A DNA stretch of 64,000 nucleotides. Origin: Spirobacillus cienkowskii (lineage in GTDB: Bacteria > Bdellovibrionota_B > Oligoflexia > Silvanigrellales > Silvanigrellaceae). Shown one piece after another: positions 10,518 through 19,657 of this stretch. The DNA lies in NCBI RefSeq assembly GCF_037081835.1, contig NZ_CP146516.1, positions 2,433,501-2,497,500 of the forward strand, given 5' to 3'. Position numbers and translations under genes: made by a program. Below the pieces are notes generated by a model that was not told the origin of the DNA, did no database searches, and saw only the letters and a list, made by a program, of their open reading frames with translations. The first letter of the stretch is position 1. Every line of letters starts with the position of its first letter.

Positions 10518-10592
10518 TGGCTCCCCAGGGGTGGATTGAACACCCGACCAAGTGATTAACAGTCACTTGCTCTACCACTGAGCTACTGAGGA
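10518..10592 (-). tRNA. tRNA-Asn (anticodon GTT)
   Basis: A 75-nt cloverleaf on the minus strand. The acceptor stem TCCTCAG pairs with CTGGGGA, the D arm is GCTCAGTGGTAGAGC, the anticodon arm is GTGACTGTTAATCAC with GTT, and the T arm is GGGTGTTCAATCCACCC. The discriminator is G and CCA is encoded. A T-rich stretch follows the 3' end and probably serves for termination. Confidence 0.97.
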
Positions 10593-10609
10593 ACGTCTTT
10601 GTGAAAGAG

Positions 10610-10638
10610 TGTCTACATAATCGCATGCAATAGGTCAA
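10610..10638 (-). promoter_or_regulatory. Putative promoter of tRNA-Asn
   Basis: TTGACC (10633-10638) and TAGACA (10610-10615) with a 17-nt spacer, placing transcription start about 10 nt before the tRNA 5' end. Confidence 0.55.
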
Positions 10639-10713
10639 GTCGATTTGAAAAAAAAATTACATTTTCTTGCGAGAGTCTATTTTTACCTAAATTTATAGGG
10701 GTCTTATAATCTT

Positions 10714-11376
10714 TTAGGGTATCAACCCTTCTGAGTTTAAAATATAACTTTTTTCCCAAGAAAATTCCCATTTATGAACACGCTGTTGGCCAGTCACCAA
10801 CGGACGCAAAATATCGAGGCGTTTGAGACGTCTATGAAAATTGCCTGGATCAATATCTTGGTTCGAAAGCATTCCCACAAGTAAACGCAAGTCTTGAATT
10901 GAAAATACTTGTGATAACAATTCAAACGTAAAAGTGGTATTTTTTACCCACAACGGCACCTGATTCAAACATTCACGTAAAAAAAGACGGCTATCTGGTG
11001 CTAAAATTGAGTCTTGCGAAAAAAGATTTTCGGCATCTAACCAAATTCCTCTTGCTTGCGAAGAAAACTCTAAAGGCAGAGCAATTGCGCGCACGATTGC
11101 AATACTTTGCGCATGCTCAAACAACAAATCGCGATCATACACATCGACAATACGATCTTTACAACGAGCAGAATGAAACCAAGTTTCTAAATCAGCCAAA
11201 TGTGCATTTGCTAAAAGATCGCTTAAAATACGTCTAGTACCTCCATGTAAATGAAGATCTTGTTTAAGAGTAATACTTGGAAAAGTTTGTTTTTCACTTA
11301 CGGGATCTTTAGTCACTAAAACTCGAAGACTATCGCTCACAGCAGCAATAGGGATCAAAAAAAGTTCTGTTTTCAA
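10714..11376 (-). CDS. NrtR-like protein: Nudix-like fold without Nudix box plus winged helix
   Basis: A 220-residue soluble protein. The C-terminal 75 residues (FELLSQVFSIQDLRLLVG, then NFHRRLKRLDILRPL) match the winged-helix pattern of NrtR-type regulators of NAD metabolism, in which an F(T/E)LxELQxVYE helix is followed by NFRRKLLxLGLLxP. The N-terminal part starts like a Nudix beta-sheet (FLIPIAAVSDSLRVLV) but has no GX5EX7REUXEEXGU box, so hydrolysis is not expected; ligand sensing is. It lies 6 nt after the DUF4340 gene and may be the last gene of that operon. An NAD-related target is an inference. Confidence 0.6.
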   Translation of the reverse strand: MKTELFLIPIAAVSDSLRVLVTKDPVSEKQTFPSITLKQDLHLHGGTRRILSDLLANAHLADLETWFHSARCKDRIVDVYDRDLLFEHAQSIAIVRAIALPLEFSSQARGIWLDAENLFSQDSILAPDSRLFLRECLNQVPLWVKNTTFTFELLSQVFSIQDLRLLVGMLSNQDIDPGNFHRRLKRLDILRPLVTGQQRVHKWEFSWEKSYILNSEGLIP

Positions 11377-11382
11377 GAAAGG

Positions 11383-12837
11383 TTACTCCATCTGTTTTTG
11401 TGCTGATATATGTGAAGAATCACCAACTGAATAAAGTTGGGCAAGTTGCGAGAGCCAATCTGTCTCGACAATATAGACAGAAGACAAATCAGATCGTTTT
11501 AAATACACATTTTTTTCATTTTTTGGAACCCTATTGCCAACAATTATTTTTATAGGTTTTATTTTAGTCGTTTCATTAAACTCAAAAGAAAAAACTTTCA
11601 ATGGTTTAGTAATGCCAAAATACTCTAGATCTGCGTTACTTGGATTGAGTATAATATCATCGGCAGACATTAACTCCCAGTTAGAAAAGAAATTAAATGC
11701 ATCTTGACTAGGAGTTTCAGAAACAGATGGTTGTTGAGTTGTTGATGTTGTACGGTACCAATTATTATCTTTTCGCACAAAAGATAATTCATCAGAAAGA
11801 ACGATTCTAGAAATAGAATCAGTATTAATATTTAGCATAATAAGTTTATTACGAAAACTTTTCTCTTTTGGCACAAGATCTGGCCATAAGTCCAAACTTA
11901 ATTTAGCAACAGAACCATCAACCATTGTGATATAAATACCATCTTTAGTAATGCTCAATTCAAATTTTTGCAGAATTTTTTGATTTGCATCTTTAAACGT
12001 AACAATAGCAGAAGGATTTTTTAAATTAAATTTTTCAATTAAATTTTTAGTAATCTCATTTTTTTCATACACTTTATCTGCTAAAAGCCCCTGATAACGA
12101 CTTAAGTAATCAGAAATAAAGTTATCATCACCTTTCCATTTATGAGGCTTTAACACTTCCCACAAATTATTATTTTTTTGAACTAACAAATTTTCTTTAT
12201 TATAATTTAATTCAATTTCTGTTACGTTTTGCCCTGTAAAATTACCTATCCTTTTTGTTCTAAAGTCAGCTAATGTTTTGTCTTCAATTACACTCGAAAA
12301 CATATCACTAACTACTAATAATTTATTTTTAGCAGGATTAATAGCATAAACAGAAGAAAAACCAGCAGCTTGTTCATTTGAACTCTTAATAAAACCTAAT
12401 TTGTTACCTAAAAGTAATTGTAAGCTATCTTTTCCTTTTCTTTCAATCGTAACAGAATTTAACGCATTATCGAGTCCATATTGCGCAAGTTGTTTTTTGT
12501 CTCCTGTAAGCAAAGCTTCTGTATTTGGAACTTCTTGTTGAACAGTAAGTTGTTGAACTGCAGATAAAACATTATTTATTGTATCTTGATCTGCAGAAAG
12601 CTCTACTGGCTTTAAAATACGCCAAGGAGATTCGTTATTGTCTCTAGCAAAAGTAAAAGTATTTGCTTTATTTTTTACAGAAAAATTTAAAACATCTTTA
12701 GTCTCAAAAAAAATAGCATGCGCAGTTTCTTTAAGACGCTCTTCCTTTTTGTTGGTATAATAATCGTCTCCATAATAAATAGCAGAAAGTCCTAATATTG
12801 CAAAAATACCAAAGCCTACTTTTTGAGAGAACTTCAT
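11383..12837 (-). CDS. DUF4340-type membrane-anchored protein of a Gld-like ABC system
   Basis: A 484-residue protein with one N-terminal membrane segment (about residues 8-23) and a large extracytoplasmic part built of repeated beta units (for example ETKDVLNFSVKNKANTFTFA and NVTEIELNYNKENLLVQKN), the pattern of DUF4340 proteins. These are found directly after GldG-type ABC auxiliary proteins. Its start overlaps the upstream gldG-like stop by 4 nt (ATGA), so translation is coupled. Molecular role unknown; probably the periplasmic end of the ABC complex. Confidence 0.75.
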   Translation of the reverse strand: MKFSQKVGFGIFAILGLSAIYYGDDYYTNKKEERLKETAHAIFFETKDVLNFSVKNKANTFTFARDNNESPWRILKPVELSADQDTINNVLSAVQQLTVQQEVPNTEALLTGDKKQLAQYGLDNALNSVTIERKGKDSLQLLLGNKLGFIKSSNEQAAGFSSVYAINPAKNKLLVVSDMFSSVIEDKTLADFRTKRIGNFTGQNVTEIELNYNKENLLVQKNNNLWEVLKPHKWKGDDNFISDYLSRYQGLLADKVYEKNEITKNLIEKFNLKNPSAIVTFKDANQKILQKFELSITKDGIYITMVDGSVAKLSLDLWPDLVPKEKSFRNKLIMLNINTDSISRIVLSDELSFVRKDNNWYRTTSTTQQPSVSETPSQDAFNFFSNWELMSADDIILNPSNADLEYFGITKPLKVFSFEFNETTKIKPIKIIVGNRVPKNEKNVYLKRSDLSSVYIVETDWLSQLAQLYSVGDSSHISAQKQME

Positions 12838-14495
12838 GCAGATCTCCTTCTAAACCAAATAAGCAAGCCAGAAATTGCTGTAAAAACAGGTAATATACCA
12901 GAAAAAAGCGGTAACCATGCTCCAGGATTGCGAGACAAATTAAATTGCTTAGGAGAAAAATCGCGAGGAGGAATTGTAACCAATTCTTGATCCTGATAAA
13001 GATGCGCAACAGTAACAGGTAACAATTCATCAGAAATTGGAGTAAATTTTGAAAATGGACTAACAAAACTAAAACCAAAAACAACCACTTCAGATTTATC
13101 CTTCGCTGGATCAGAAATTTTTATTGCAGAAGGATCATCAGCAAGCTTAGAGACACCAGTCAAATCAACACTAACTGCGAGTGGCCAAGATTTGTTAGGA
13201 TCAAAATTTACATCAGGAGTTAACTGAAATGGGACATTTAAATCAATGCGATTTCTTGCATCAGAAGTTAACGTAATTGGAGCAGCGCTAAAAGAAGTTA
13301 ATAATACACTAGCGTTAGTTTTTAACGGCGAATTCTTTTTTTCTGAAGTCATCACAGAAATTGGACGACCGCCATCAATCAACATCACCGCTTGCGCCCC
13401 ATAAACCTGAGCAATAATTTTGGTAATAGGGGACTCAAAACTAAAGTTACTGGCAATAACTGGCGAGCGAGATAAATTTTGCTTAGCAATTTGTTGTCCA
13501 ATGGGGGTTTTGGAATTGAGCATTAACAAAGTGGGATCTAACTTTAAGTTTAGCGAAGCATAAAGTTTTTCTAAACCCTGCTCACGAAAAGGATTTACAA
13601 TTAAAACCAGACGACCACCGTGCGCAATAAAGTTTTTTAGGATATTTTGAACTTCTTCACTGTATGGAATATTGTTATCACCTGCTATTAAAACTCTAGC
13701 ATCTTTAGGTAAAAAACCTTGTTTAATATTCCAATCTTTAACTTCATAAGATTTATGCTGAAGTCCTGCTACAATATCAACATAGCTTTTATCAATTCCT
13801 GCATCTACAGAAATTGAAGGCTCTCCACTGCCAGAAAGAAAGTAAACAATTTTTTTAAAGCGAACTAAATTGATTAAGGCATTGGTTAATCGACTTTCTG
13901 TGACAACACCATCAATTTCTGTTTTATTATTATCTGTCATTAAAACTAGCCTAGAAAACCCAGACGGCTGAACTCTTTGCAGCGCTTCTTTATTATTAAA
14001 AGCAATCGGACCAACATTAATAATATTATTTGATTTTTTTGCAAATAAATTAATAAGATCGTAACTACTATCACAATAATTTTCAATTGGATTTTGTGAA
14101 GGAACACAATAAATTTCAACTTGCTTACTTAAAGCATCTAAAAATTTATTTGATTCATCGCTTAGAGAATTAATTTTATTAGAAGTGACATCAATTGTTT
14201 TTGAAAAATTATTTTTATTTAAAATAACAGCAGAGAAAACAATTACCACAACACCAAGAATACTTGATACTATTGCTTGAGCAAAATATTTAGGTGCATA
14301 AACTTCGCCATTATCAGAATTGTTTTTACCTTTAAACCAAAAAGGAAACACAATTACCGCAAGAACTGCAACACAAACTCCAATTAAAACAAAAGGAATA
14401 AATTCAGATATAACACTTAATCTTTGCCATAATAAAAGCACTAAAAAAGCAAAAAATATTGTTACTATTGAAAATTCAAGCTTATATTTTTTCAT
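12834..14495 (-). CDS. GldG-like ABC transporter auxiliary protein
   Basis: A 553-residue protein with two or three N-terminal membrane helices (about residues 7-52 and 73-93), a large extracytoplasmic region and a C-terminal helix (near 530-548, followed by RRRSA). Between them is the ABC_transp_aux/GldG pattern: VYFLSGSGEPSI, ARVLIAGDNNIPYSEEV and GGRLVLIVNPF, a ThuA/GATase-like fold. It sits between a GldF-like permease and a DUF4340 protein. In Bacteroidetes GldAFG supports gliding; in other phyla the function of homologous sets is not settled. Confidence 0.82.
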   Translation of the reverse strand: MKKYKLEFSIVTIFFAFLVLLLWQRLSVISEFIPFVLIGVCVAVLAVIVFPFWFKGKNNSDNGEVYAPKYFAQAIVSSILGVVVIVFSAVILNKNNFSKTIDVTSNKINSLSDESNKFLDALSKQVEIYCVPSQNPIENYCDSSYDLINLFAKKSNNIINVGPIAFNNKEALQRVQPSGFSRLVLMTDNNKTEIDGVVTESRLTNALINLVRFKKIVYFLSGSGEPSISVDAGIDKSYVDIVAGLQHKSYEVKDWNIKQGFLPKDARVLIAGDNNIPYSEEVQNILKNFIAHGGRLVLIVNPFREQGLEKLYASLNLKLDPTLLMLNSKTPIGQQIAKQNLSRSPVIASNFSFESPITKIIAQVYGAQAVMLIDGGRPISVMTSEKKNSPLKTNASVLLTSFSAAPITLTSDARNRIDLNVPFQLTPDVNFDPNKSWPLAVSVDLTGVSKLADDPSAIKISDPAKDKSEVVVFGFSFVSPFSKFTPISDELLPVTVAHLYQDQELVTIPPRDFSPKQFNLSRNPGAWLPLFSGILPVFTAISGLLIWFRRRSA

Positions 14496-14498
14496 AAA

Positions 14499-15227
14499 TT
14501 ATATTCTCCACTTCTTAATTTCCATCACAAATCGACACAGAAAAAGAAACACTAATACAATTGCAATATAAGTTGCGACGGAACCAGTTTTAAGAATTCC
14601 TTTAGAAAAATCATTACTTAAATCTAATAAGTTAATACTTTTTCTATACCAATCTGGAACACCAGGAATAAATCCAGAAATAATAAACGCAATAATAAAA
14701 AACGCAGAACCCAAATAACTTAATACAGGATTTTTTGTTAAAGAACCTATAAATAATCCAATTGAAATTATAGTAGCTGTATTTAAAATTAACCCTAACC
14801 AACCTGTGGCCAACACTTTTAAATCTGGCTCAGTAAACACATATGTAAAAAGGGGATAAATTAACATCAGTAAGGTAATAACAGAAAAATAAAAAGTAAC
14901 TCCCAAAAACTTTCCAGCAACTATTTCCCAAGTAGAAATTGGAGCTGCAGATTGTAATCTATAGGTACCGTTATTTAAATCTTCACTCATTGCTTTCATT
15001 GTAAAAGCAGGAATAATAAAAATATTAATATAATTTAAAAATCCTAAAACTTGCGAAATAATATCGGATACAGGATCAATAGACTGCCCTCTATCAAGCA
15101 ATATTCTTACAACTATAAAAAAAACAACACCAGATATTAAAAATATAATACATGCAGCTATCCAACCTAAAGGCGTACCAAAAAATCCTTTAAAGTCTCT
15201 TTGCGCAATTGATAATGTTGCACTCAT
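14499..15227 (-). CDS. GldF-like ABC-2 type permease
   Basis: A 242-residue integral membrane protein with six predicted helices (first about residues 20-42, last 218-238). The motif MKAMSEDLNNGTYRLQSAAPIS after helix two is the conserved cytoplasmic loop of GldF/ABC-2 permeases (usually EExxGTxExLLtaPv). Its ATG overlaps the ATPase stop by 4 nt. It forms the channel part of the four-gene ABC unit. Confidence 0.88.
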   Translation of the reverse strand: MSATLSIAQRDFKGFFGTPLGWIAACIIFLISGVVFFIVVRILLDRGQSIDPVSDIISQVLGFLNYINIFIIPAFTMKAMSEDLNNGTYRLQSAAPISTWEIVAGKFLGVTFYFSVITLLMLIYPLFTYVFTEPDLKVLATGWLGLILNTATIISIGLFIGSLTKNPVLSYLGSAFFIIAFIISGFIPGVPDWYRKSINLLDLSNDFSKGILKTGSVATYIAIVLVFLFLCRFVMEIKKWRI

Positions 15228-16204
15228 ACTAATTCTCCTAGCGACGAAATTTGTATTTGATGATTTCCTGGCTGCGAACGAATTACATCAAAAAACAATT
15301 CTTCAAGACCTTCTTTTTTTTCTTCAATTCCAATTAAAGGAAAATTTTCTTGAACAATTTGTTCTGTTACATTAGCAATATTTTCGCCATTATTTTCGCT
15401 CCAAAATTCACTACCAAACTCAACTAATATAGAATTGTTTTTTTGCGCTAGTGGTTTTGCTGAACGTACATAATTTCTTTGTTGAAACCAATTTAATGCT
15501 TTTTCGGATTTTGATGCAAAAGTATATAAGTAATATAAAGGTTTAGTTTTGTCATTTTTAATTGATGTTTTAGCTGCAATATGGCCATGGTTTATAATTA
15601 CAACTTCATCACAAGTTGCTTGAACCTCTGATAAAATATGCGAACTTAAAATCACTGTTCTATCGTTTGCTAATTTTTTAATTAATTGACGAATATGCAA
15701 AATTTGATTTGGATCAAGACCTTCTGTCGGTTCATCCAAAATTAAAACCTTGGGTTTATGCACAAGTGCGGCACACAATGCCACACGCTGCCTGTATCCT
15801 TTAGACAAATTGCCAATAACTCTATTTACCACATCTGCAACATCGCATTCATGAATAACCCAATCAACATCGTTTTTACGAGCACTTGAATTAAGGCCAC
15901 GAAGCTTTGCAACATAATCGACAAATTCATGAACCCTCATTTCTTTATATAATGGGGGATTGTCAGGTAAATAACCTACATTTGCTTTGACATCTTTTGT
16001 TTGTGTAACAACATCAAAGCCGCAAATTTTTGCACTTCCCGAACTTGGTCCAAGCAAACCTGCTAAAATATCCATTGTGGTTGATTTCCCAGAGCCATTA
16101 GGTCCTAAAAATCCACATATTCGCCCCGTTCCAACAGAAAAATTTAAACTATGCAAAACTTTTCGTTCGCCAAAAAGCTTTACAAGCTCACTCACTTCAA
16201 TCAT
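15224..16204 (-). CDS. GldA-like ABC transporter ATP-binding protein
   Basis: A 326-residue ATPase, first gene of the operon. Walker A GPNGSGKST near residues 34-42, signature LSKGYRQRVALCAAL near 135, Walker B VLILDEPTEGLD near 160 and H-loop LSSHILSE. The signature has K for G (LSKGYRQR), normal for this ABC-2/GldA branch. About 100 residues follow the nucleotide-binding domain. GGGAGG lies before the ATG at 16204. It is divergent from the receiver gene at 16383. Confidence 0.92.
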   Translation of the reverse strand: MIEVSELVKLFGERKVLHSLNFSVGTGRICGFLGPNGSGKSTTMDILAGLLGPSSGSAKICGFDVVTQTKDVKANVGYLPDNPPLYKEMRVHEFVDYVAKLRGLNSSARKNDVDWVIHECDVADVVNRVIGNLSKGYRQRVALCAALVHKPKVLILDEPTEGLDPNQILHIRQLIKKLANDRTVILSSHILSEVQATCDEVVIINHGHIAAKTSIKNDKTKPLYYLYTFASKSEKALNWFQQRNYVRSAKPLAQKNNSILVEFGSEFWSENNGENIANVTEQIVQENFPLIGIEEKKEGLEELFFDVIRSQPGNHQIQISSLGELV

Positions 16205-16382
16205 TTTTTCCTCCCAAAAATGTTTGCATTGGATTCAAAATGCTAGTTACGGTAAAAAGCACCGTCAAATTGTCGGTATCTTAATGCGTAAGAAATATAT
16301 TAGCAAATTCAAGCAAATCAAGGGTTACACCGATTAACAGCAATGCATTCTATTCAAAATTTCAACAGAAAGGCTGAATGCT

Positions 16383-16880
16383 ATGCGCAAAAAAAAATTT
16401 GGCAATCAAACTTTTGCAAAAAAAGTTGCAGAGCTTAATCGCAAAGCGATGGCTCACGAACATGTTGTTAACTTAGAGGCTTATCGCGCAATATCAAGAG
16501 GACCAGAGTCTAAAACAATTCTTATTGTTGACGATGAACCCGTTGTTCGCAATGCGATTAAAAGAATTTTTGAAAAAGATAATTATCGTGTCATTACAGC
16601 AAAAGATGCAATGGAACTTTCAAAAATTATTGAAAACACCAAGCTTGATTTAATTCTACTTGATATTCAATTACCCTGGGTTGACGGCTATGAACTTTGC
16701 TCATTATTAAAATCGCATCCTCTACTTAAAAATTTGCCCGTAGCATTTATATCAGGTAATAAAACAGAAGAGGATATTAGAAAAGGTTTTGATGCAGGAT
16801 GCGATGATTACATTACAAAACCCTTTGAAGTTGAAGAAATTCAAAAAATAGTGAGTAAGTTATTATTTATGTCGAGTTAG
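16383..16880 (+). CDS. Single-domain response regulator (receiver only)
   Basis: A 165-residue protein with a basic 40-residue N-terminal extension followed by one receiver domain: TILIVDDEPVVR (acidic pair), LILLDIQLPWVDGYEL (phospho-acceptor Asp), AFISGNK (Ser/Thr switch) and YITKPFE (conserved Lys). There is no output domain, so it should relay phosphate or bind a partner, as CheY/DivK-like proteins do. It lies 6 nt before the aspartokinase gene, an odd pairing. No cognate histidine kinase is nearby. Confidence 0.88.
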   Translation: MRKKKFGNQTFAKKVAELNRKAMAHEHVVNLEAYRAISRGPESKTILIVDDEPVVRNAIKRIFEKDNYRVITAKDAMELSKIIENTKLDLILLDIQLPWVDGYELCSLLKSHPLLKNLPVAFISGNKTEEDIRKGFDAGCDDYITKPFEVEEIQKIVSKLLFMSS

Positions 16881-16886
16881 GAATCC

Positions 16887-17678
16887 ATGAGTCTTAATAA
16901 TCGGAGTATTGTTTTAAAGTTTGGCGGAGCTTCTGTCAGTTCTCCCGAAGCATTTTCTTCTATTGCAAATATTATTTTAACAAGAAGACAACAATACAAA
17001 AAAGTCGTTGTTGTTGTGAGTGCAATGGGAAACACAACAGACGATCTGATTGCTCTCGCACATAAGGTAAACCCCAATCCTCCGCGTCGCGAACTGGATA
17101 TGTTAATTTCTGTTGGAGAGAGAATCAGTATTGCTTTACTAGCAATGGCACTGGCTGCTAAAGGAACAGAAGCAATTAGCTTTACCGGCAGTCAATCTGG
17201 CATCATAACGACAAATAATCACTCCAACGCCAAAATCATTAATGTCAAACCACATAGACTACGACCTCATTTAGAAAATGGTAAAATAATTATTGTCGCT
17301 GGATTTCAAGGCATGAGCACCGAGGGAGAAATTACCACTCTTGGCAGAGGAGGTTCCGACACCACTGCAGTTGCGCTAGCTGTTTCTTTAGAAGCCGAAA
17401 AGGTTGAGTTTTTTAAAGATGTACTTGGAATATACGATTGCGATCCAAAAGTTTACTCCAATGCACGCTTATTGCCTGAACTCAATTACCAAGAGGCTTT
17501 TGAAATTATGAATGCAGGAGCAAAAGTTTTACATTCTCGATGTGTTAGATTGGCAGAAAAAAACTCTTTGCCCTTAAAAGTCATTCCCTTTTCACGATTT
17601 CAAGAAGAAAACCTTGGCACAATTATCCAAGACACGGTAAAATTAAAAAATAATATTAGTTACGAAGATGAATTTTAA
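16887..17678 (+). CDS. Aspartate kinase catalytic domain without ACT domains
   Basis: A 263-residue amino-acid-kinase-fold protein. VLKFGGASV opens the nucleotide site (KFGGTSV in most aspartokinases), SVGERIS follows near residue 73, then GFQGMSTEGEITTLGRGGSDTTA and DVLGIYDCDPKV, all aspartokinase signatures. Typical enzymes are about 400 residues with two C-terminal ACT domains for Lys/Thr feedback. Here the protein stops right after the catalytic domain, so allosteric control should be absent or supplied by another subunit. It would make aspartyl phosphate for Lys, Thr, Met and diaminopimelate synthesis. Confidence 0.88.
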   Translation: MSLNNRSIVLKFGGASVSSPEAFSSIANIILTRRQQYKKVVVVVSAMGNTTDDLIALAHKVNPNPPRRELDMLISVGERISIALLAMALAAKGTEAISFTGSQSGIITTNNHSNAKIINVKPHRLRPHLENGKIIIVAGFQGMSTEGEITTLGRGGSDTTAVALAVSLEAEKVEFFKDVLGIYDCDPKVYSNARLLPELNYQEAFEIMNAGAKVLHSRCVRLAEKNSLPLKVIPFSRFQEENLGTIIQDTVKLKNNISYEDEF

Positions 17679-17720
17679 ACCAAATATTAAATTTTAATTT
17701 AGTATTATTTTGGAGAAACC

Positions 17721-18401
17721 ATGAAAAACGTTGTACTGGTTGGCGCTAGCGGTCTCCTTGGAAGTCATGTTCTTGCTTTGTTAACCAAAAATCCTGATTT
17801 AAAAATAACATGCCTTGTTAGAAATCAAAATCTTGAAAAAACAACAGACAATGTAAACGAAGTGATTTTTGATTTTGATAATTTTAATGAGTACAAAAAA
17901 ATTGGCTGTGAAATTCCATGCGACATGTTTTTTTGTTGTATTGGAACAACTTTAAAAAAGGCAAAAAATTTTGAGGCTTTTATAAAAGTTGATAAAGATT
18001 ATCCAATAAACTTTATAGAAAATATAAAAAAAAATTCTCCAAATACTTTATTTATTTTTATTTCAAGCATTGGCGTTTCTAACCCTACAGGTTATTATTT
18101 AACTGCAAAATGTGAAGTTGAAAAATCATTAACAAAAAGCTTGTTACCATATATTATTGTAAGACCAAGCATCCTTTTAGGTAAAAGAAAAAACATTAGA
18201 ATTGCAGAAACCATTGGTGCATTTTTTCTCAAAAAAGTAGATGCTATTACAAAAAAATTTAATATTAGCGATAGTTTTTCATTTAGCAAATATGCACCTA
18301 TTGAAGCGAATAAATTAGCAGAAACAATGGTTCATCATGCGCTAAATTTTGATAAAGCCTCCCCTGGGATAATCTTAGAAGGCGACAGCCTAACTTTATA
18401 A
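17721..18401 (+). CDS. NAD(P)-binding Rossmann protein (HTATIP2/atypical SDR-like)
   Basis: A 226-residue protein with N-terminal VVLVGASGLLGSHV (GxxGxxG dinucleotide loop), LVRN at the end of strand two, DMFFCCIGTTLKKAK, IFISSIGVSN and YYLTAKCEVEKSL (YxxxK catalytic pair), then VRPSILLGKR. This order fits atypical SDRs of the HTATIP2/TIP30 type and NAD(P)H-binding oxidoreductases. Substrate unknown. It follows the aspartokinase gene by 42 nt, and GGAG lies before the start. Confidence 0.82.
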   Translation: MKNVVLVGASGLLGSHVLALLTKNPDLKITCLVRNQNLEKTTDNVNEVIFDFDNFNEYKKIGCEIPCDMFFCCIGTTLKKAKNFEAFIKVDKDYPINFIENIKKNSPNTLFIFISSIGVSNPTGYYLTAKCEVEKSLTKSLLPYIIVRPSILLGKRKNIRIAETIGAFFLKKVDAITKKFNISDSFSFSKYAPIEANKLAETMVHHALNFDKASPGIILEGDSLTL

Positions 18402-18631
18402 TAACACTATTAAAATTATTATTAATTCAACAAAATTTATAAATTATAAATATTATTTTTTAAAAATTTAATATTTACAAAATAAATTCAATAAAAACTT
18501 AAATAATAGATATATTTCTAAAATATAATAATTATTAACAAAATTGACAAATTAGTTATATTACTTATTTTTAAAAAATTGCTTTAATAGCAAGGAATTT
18601 TTTTAAAAAGATAATTTTAGGAATTTTATAA

Positions 18632-19645
18632 ATGTTAAAAATAAAAACAATTAAAGAAAAAATATATTTAATATTTTTGTTAACTTTAATATTTGGAAAT
18701 TGCAATATTTTATGTTTTGCAAATATCACTTCAATTCAAAGCTTACAAGAACTTTTTAACAAACACGATATTGAAAAAATCGAATCTGATTTAAAAGATT
18801 TTAGCCTAAAAGATAGACAAAAAATAAAAGATTTAACAAAAAATAATTTAGTAACTTTATATAAAGACAACAAAACTGGAATTAAATATGTAGAAAAATA
18901 TTTTGACTTTGAAAGCTTAAATGAACACAATGAAAATAAACTTTCTTCAGACAATGAATTTGCTGCATATGCATTTAGTAAAAATTTTAAACTTAATTTA
19001 GTCCCCCCCACTGTTAAATTTGTTGATATTAAAAACCCCAGTAATTACTATGTTAGACAATATTATTTTGAAGATGGCTTTGCAATTGATGCTGAAAGCA
19101 AAAAATTTTTAGAGTCAATTCCCAGTAGCAAAAAACAAGATTATTCATCTAAAAATACCCCTTTAGTGATTTTTGATTATTTATTAGGAAATTCAGATCG
19201 AAACTTTAATAATTATATTATTTCAAAAAATGGATTTATTATTGCTTTTGATCATGAATTTATTTTTAGATATTATTTTAAAGATAGCGAAATTTTAAAA
19301 AAAATTACTCTTCAAGATTTTTATACTTTTTTTTCTGACAAAGAGATTTATGATAATTTTATGAATACTAATTGGGAAAAATGGTGTAATGAAAATTTAT
19401 CAAAAATATTTTTAGAAAGTGATTTAAAAATCAAAAAAATTTTTTTAGAAAGAATTGATAATATAAAAAAACAAGCAAGTGAATTTGTGAATCAAAATCC
19501 TGAAAAATTTTTTCAAGAAGCACAAAAGTTTTATCACGAATCTTTAGAGACAAAAAAAAAGATATTTACTTATCTTCCTCCAAAAGTTCCGCCAAGACCA
19601 AAAAAATATCCAATAATCACTATACCCGTTAACGACAATTGTTAA
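18632..19645 (+). CDS. Secreted protein with an atypical (HipA/PI3K-like) kinase fold
   Basis: A 337-residue protein with a signal peptide (about residues 1-31, ending near CFA). The mature part has kinase-like elements of the HipA/phosphatidylinositol-kinase/Fam20 group: KYVEKYFDF (possible ATP-binding Lys), EFAAYAFSKNFKLNLVPPTV, VIFDYLLGNSDRNFNNYII (GNxDRxxxN catalytic loop near residues 187-200) and GFIIAFDHEFIF (metal-binding Asp of the DFG-equivalent). The usual DRH is DRN here. The C-terminal 70 residues are helical with a proline-rich tail. Export suggests an effector or extracellular kinase. Very AT-rich, flanked by unrelated genes. The fold call is by motif only. Confidence 0.55.
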   Translation: MLKIKTIKEKIYLIFLLTLIFGNCNILCFANITSIQSLQELFNKHDIEKIESDLKDFSLKDRQKIKDLTKNNLVTLYKDNKTGIKYVEKYFDFESLNEHNENKLSSDNEFAAYAFSKNFKLNLVPPTVKFVDIKNPSNYYVRQYYFEDGFAIDAESKKFLESIPSSKKQDYSSKNTPLVIFDYLLGNSDRNFNNYIISKNGFIIAFDHEFIFRYYFKDSEILKKITLQDFYTFFSDKEIYDNFMNTNWEKWCNENLSKIFLESDLKIKKIFLERIDNIKKQASEFVNQNPEKFFQEAQKFYHESLETKKKIFTYLPPKVPPRPKKYPIITIPVNDNC

Positions 19646-19657
19646 TTAAATTTTAAT

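Noticed and set aside
18402-18631. AT-rich intergenic stretch examined for promoters, small RNAs or an origin
   Set aside because: No consistent stem, repeat or DnaA-box-like cluster is visible; it is simply very AT-rich.
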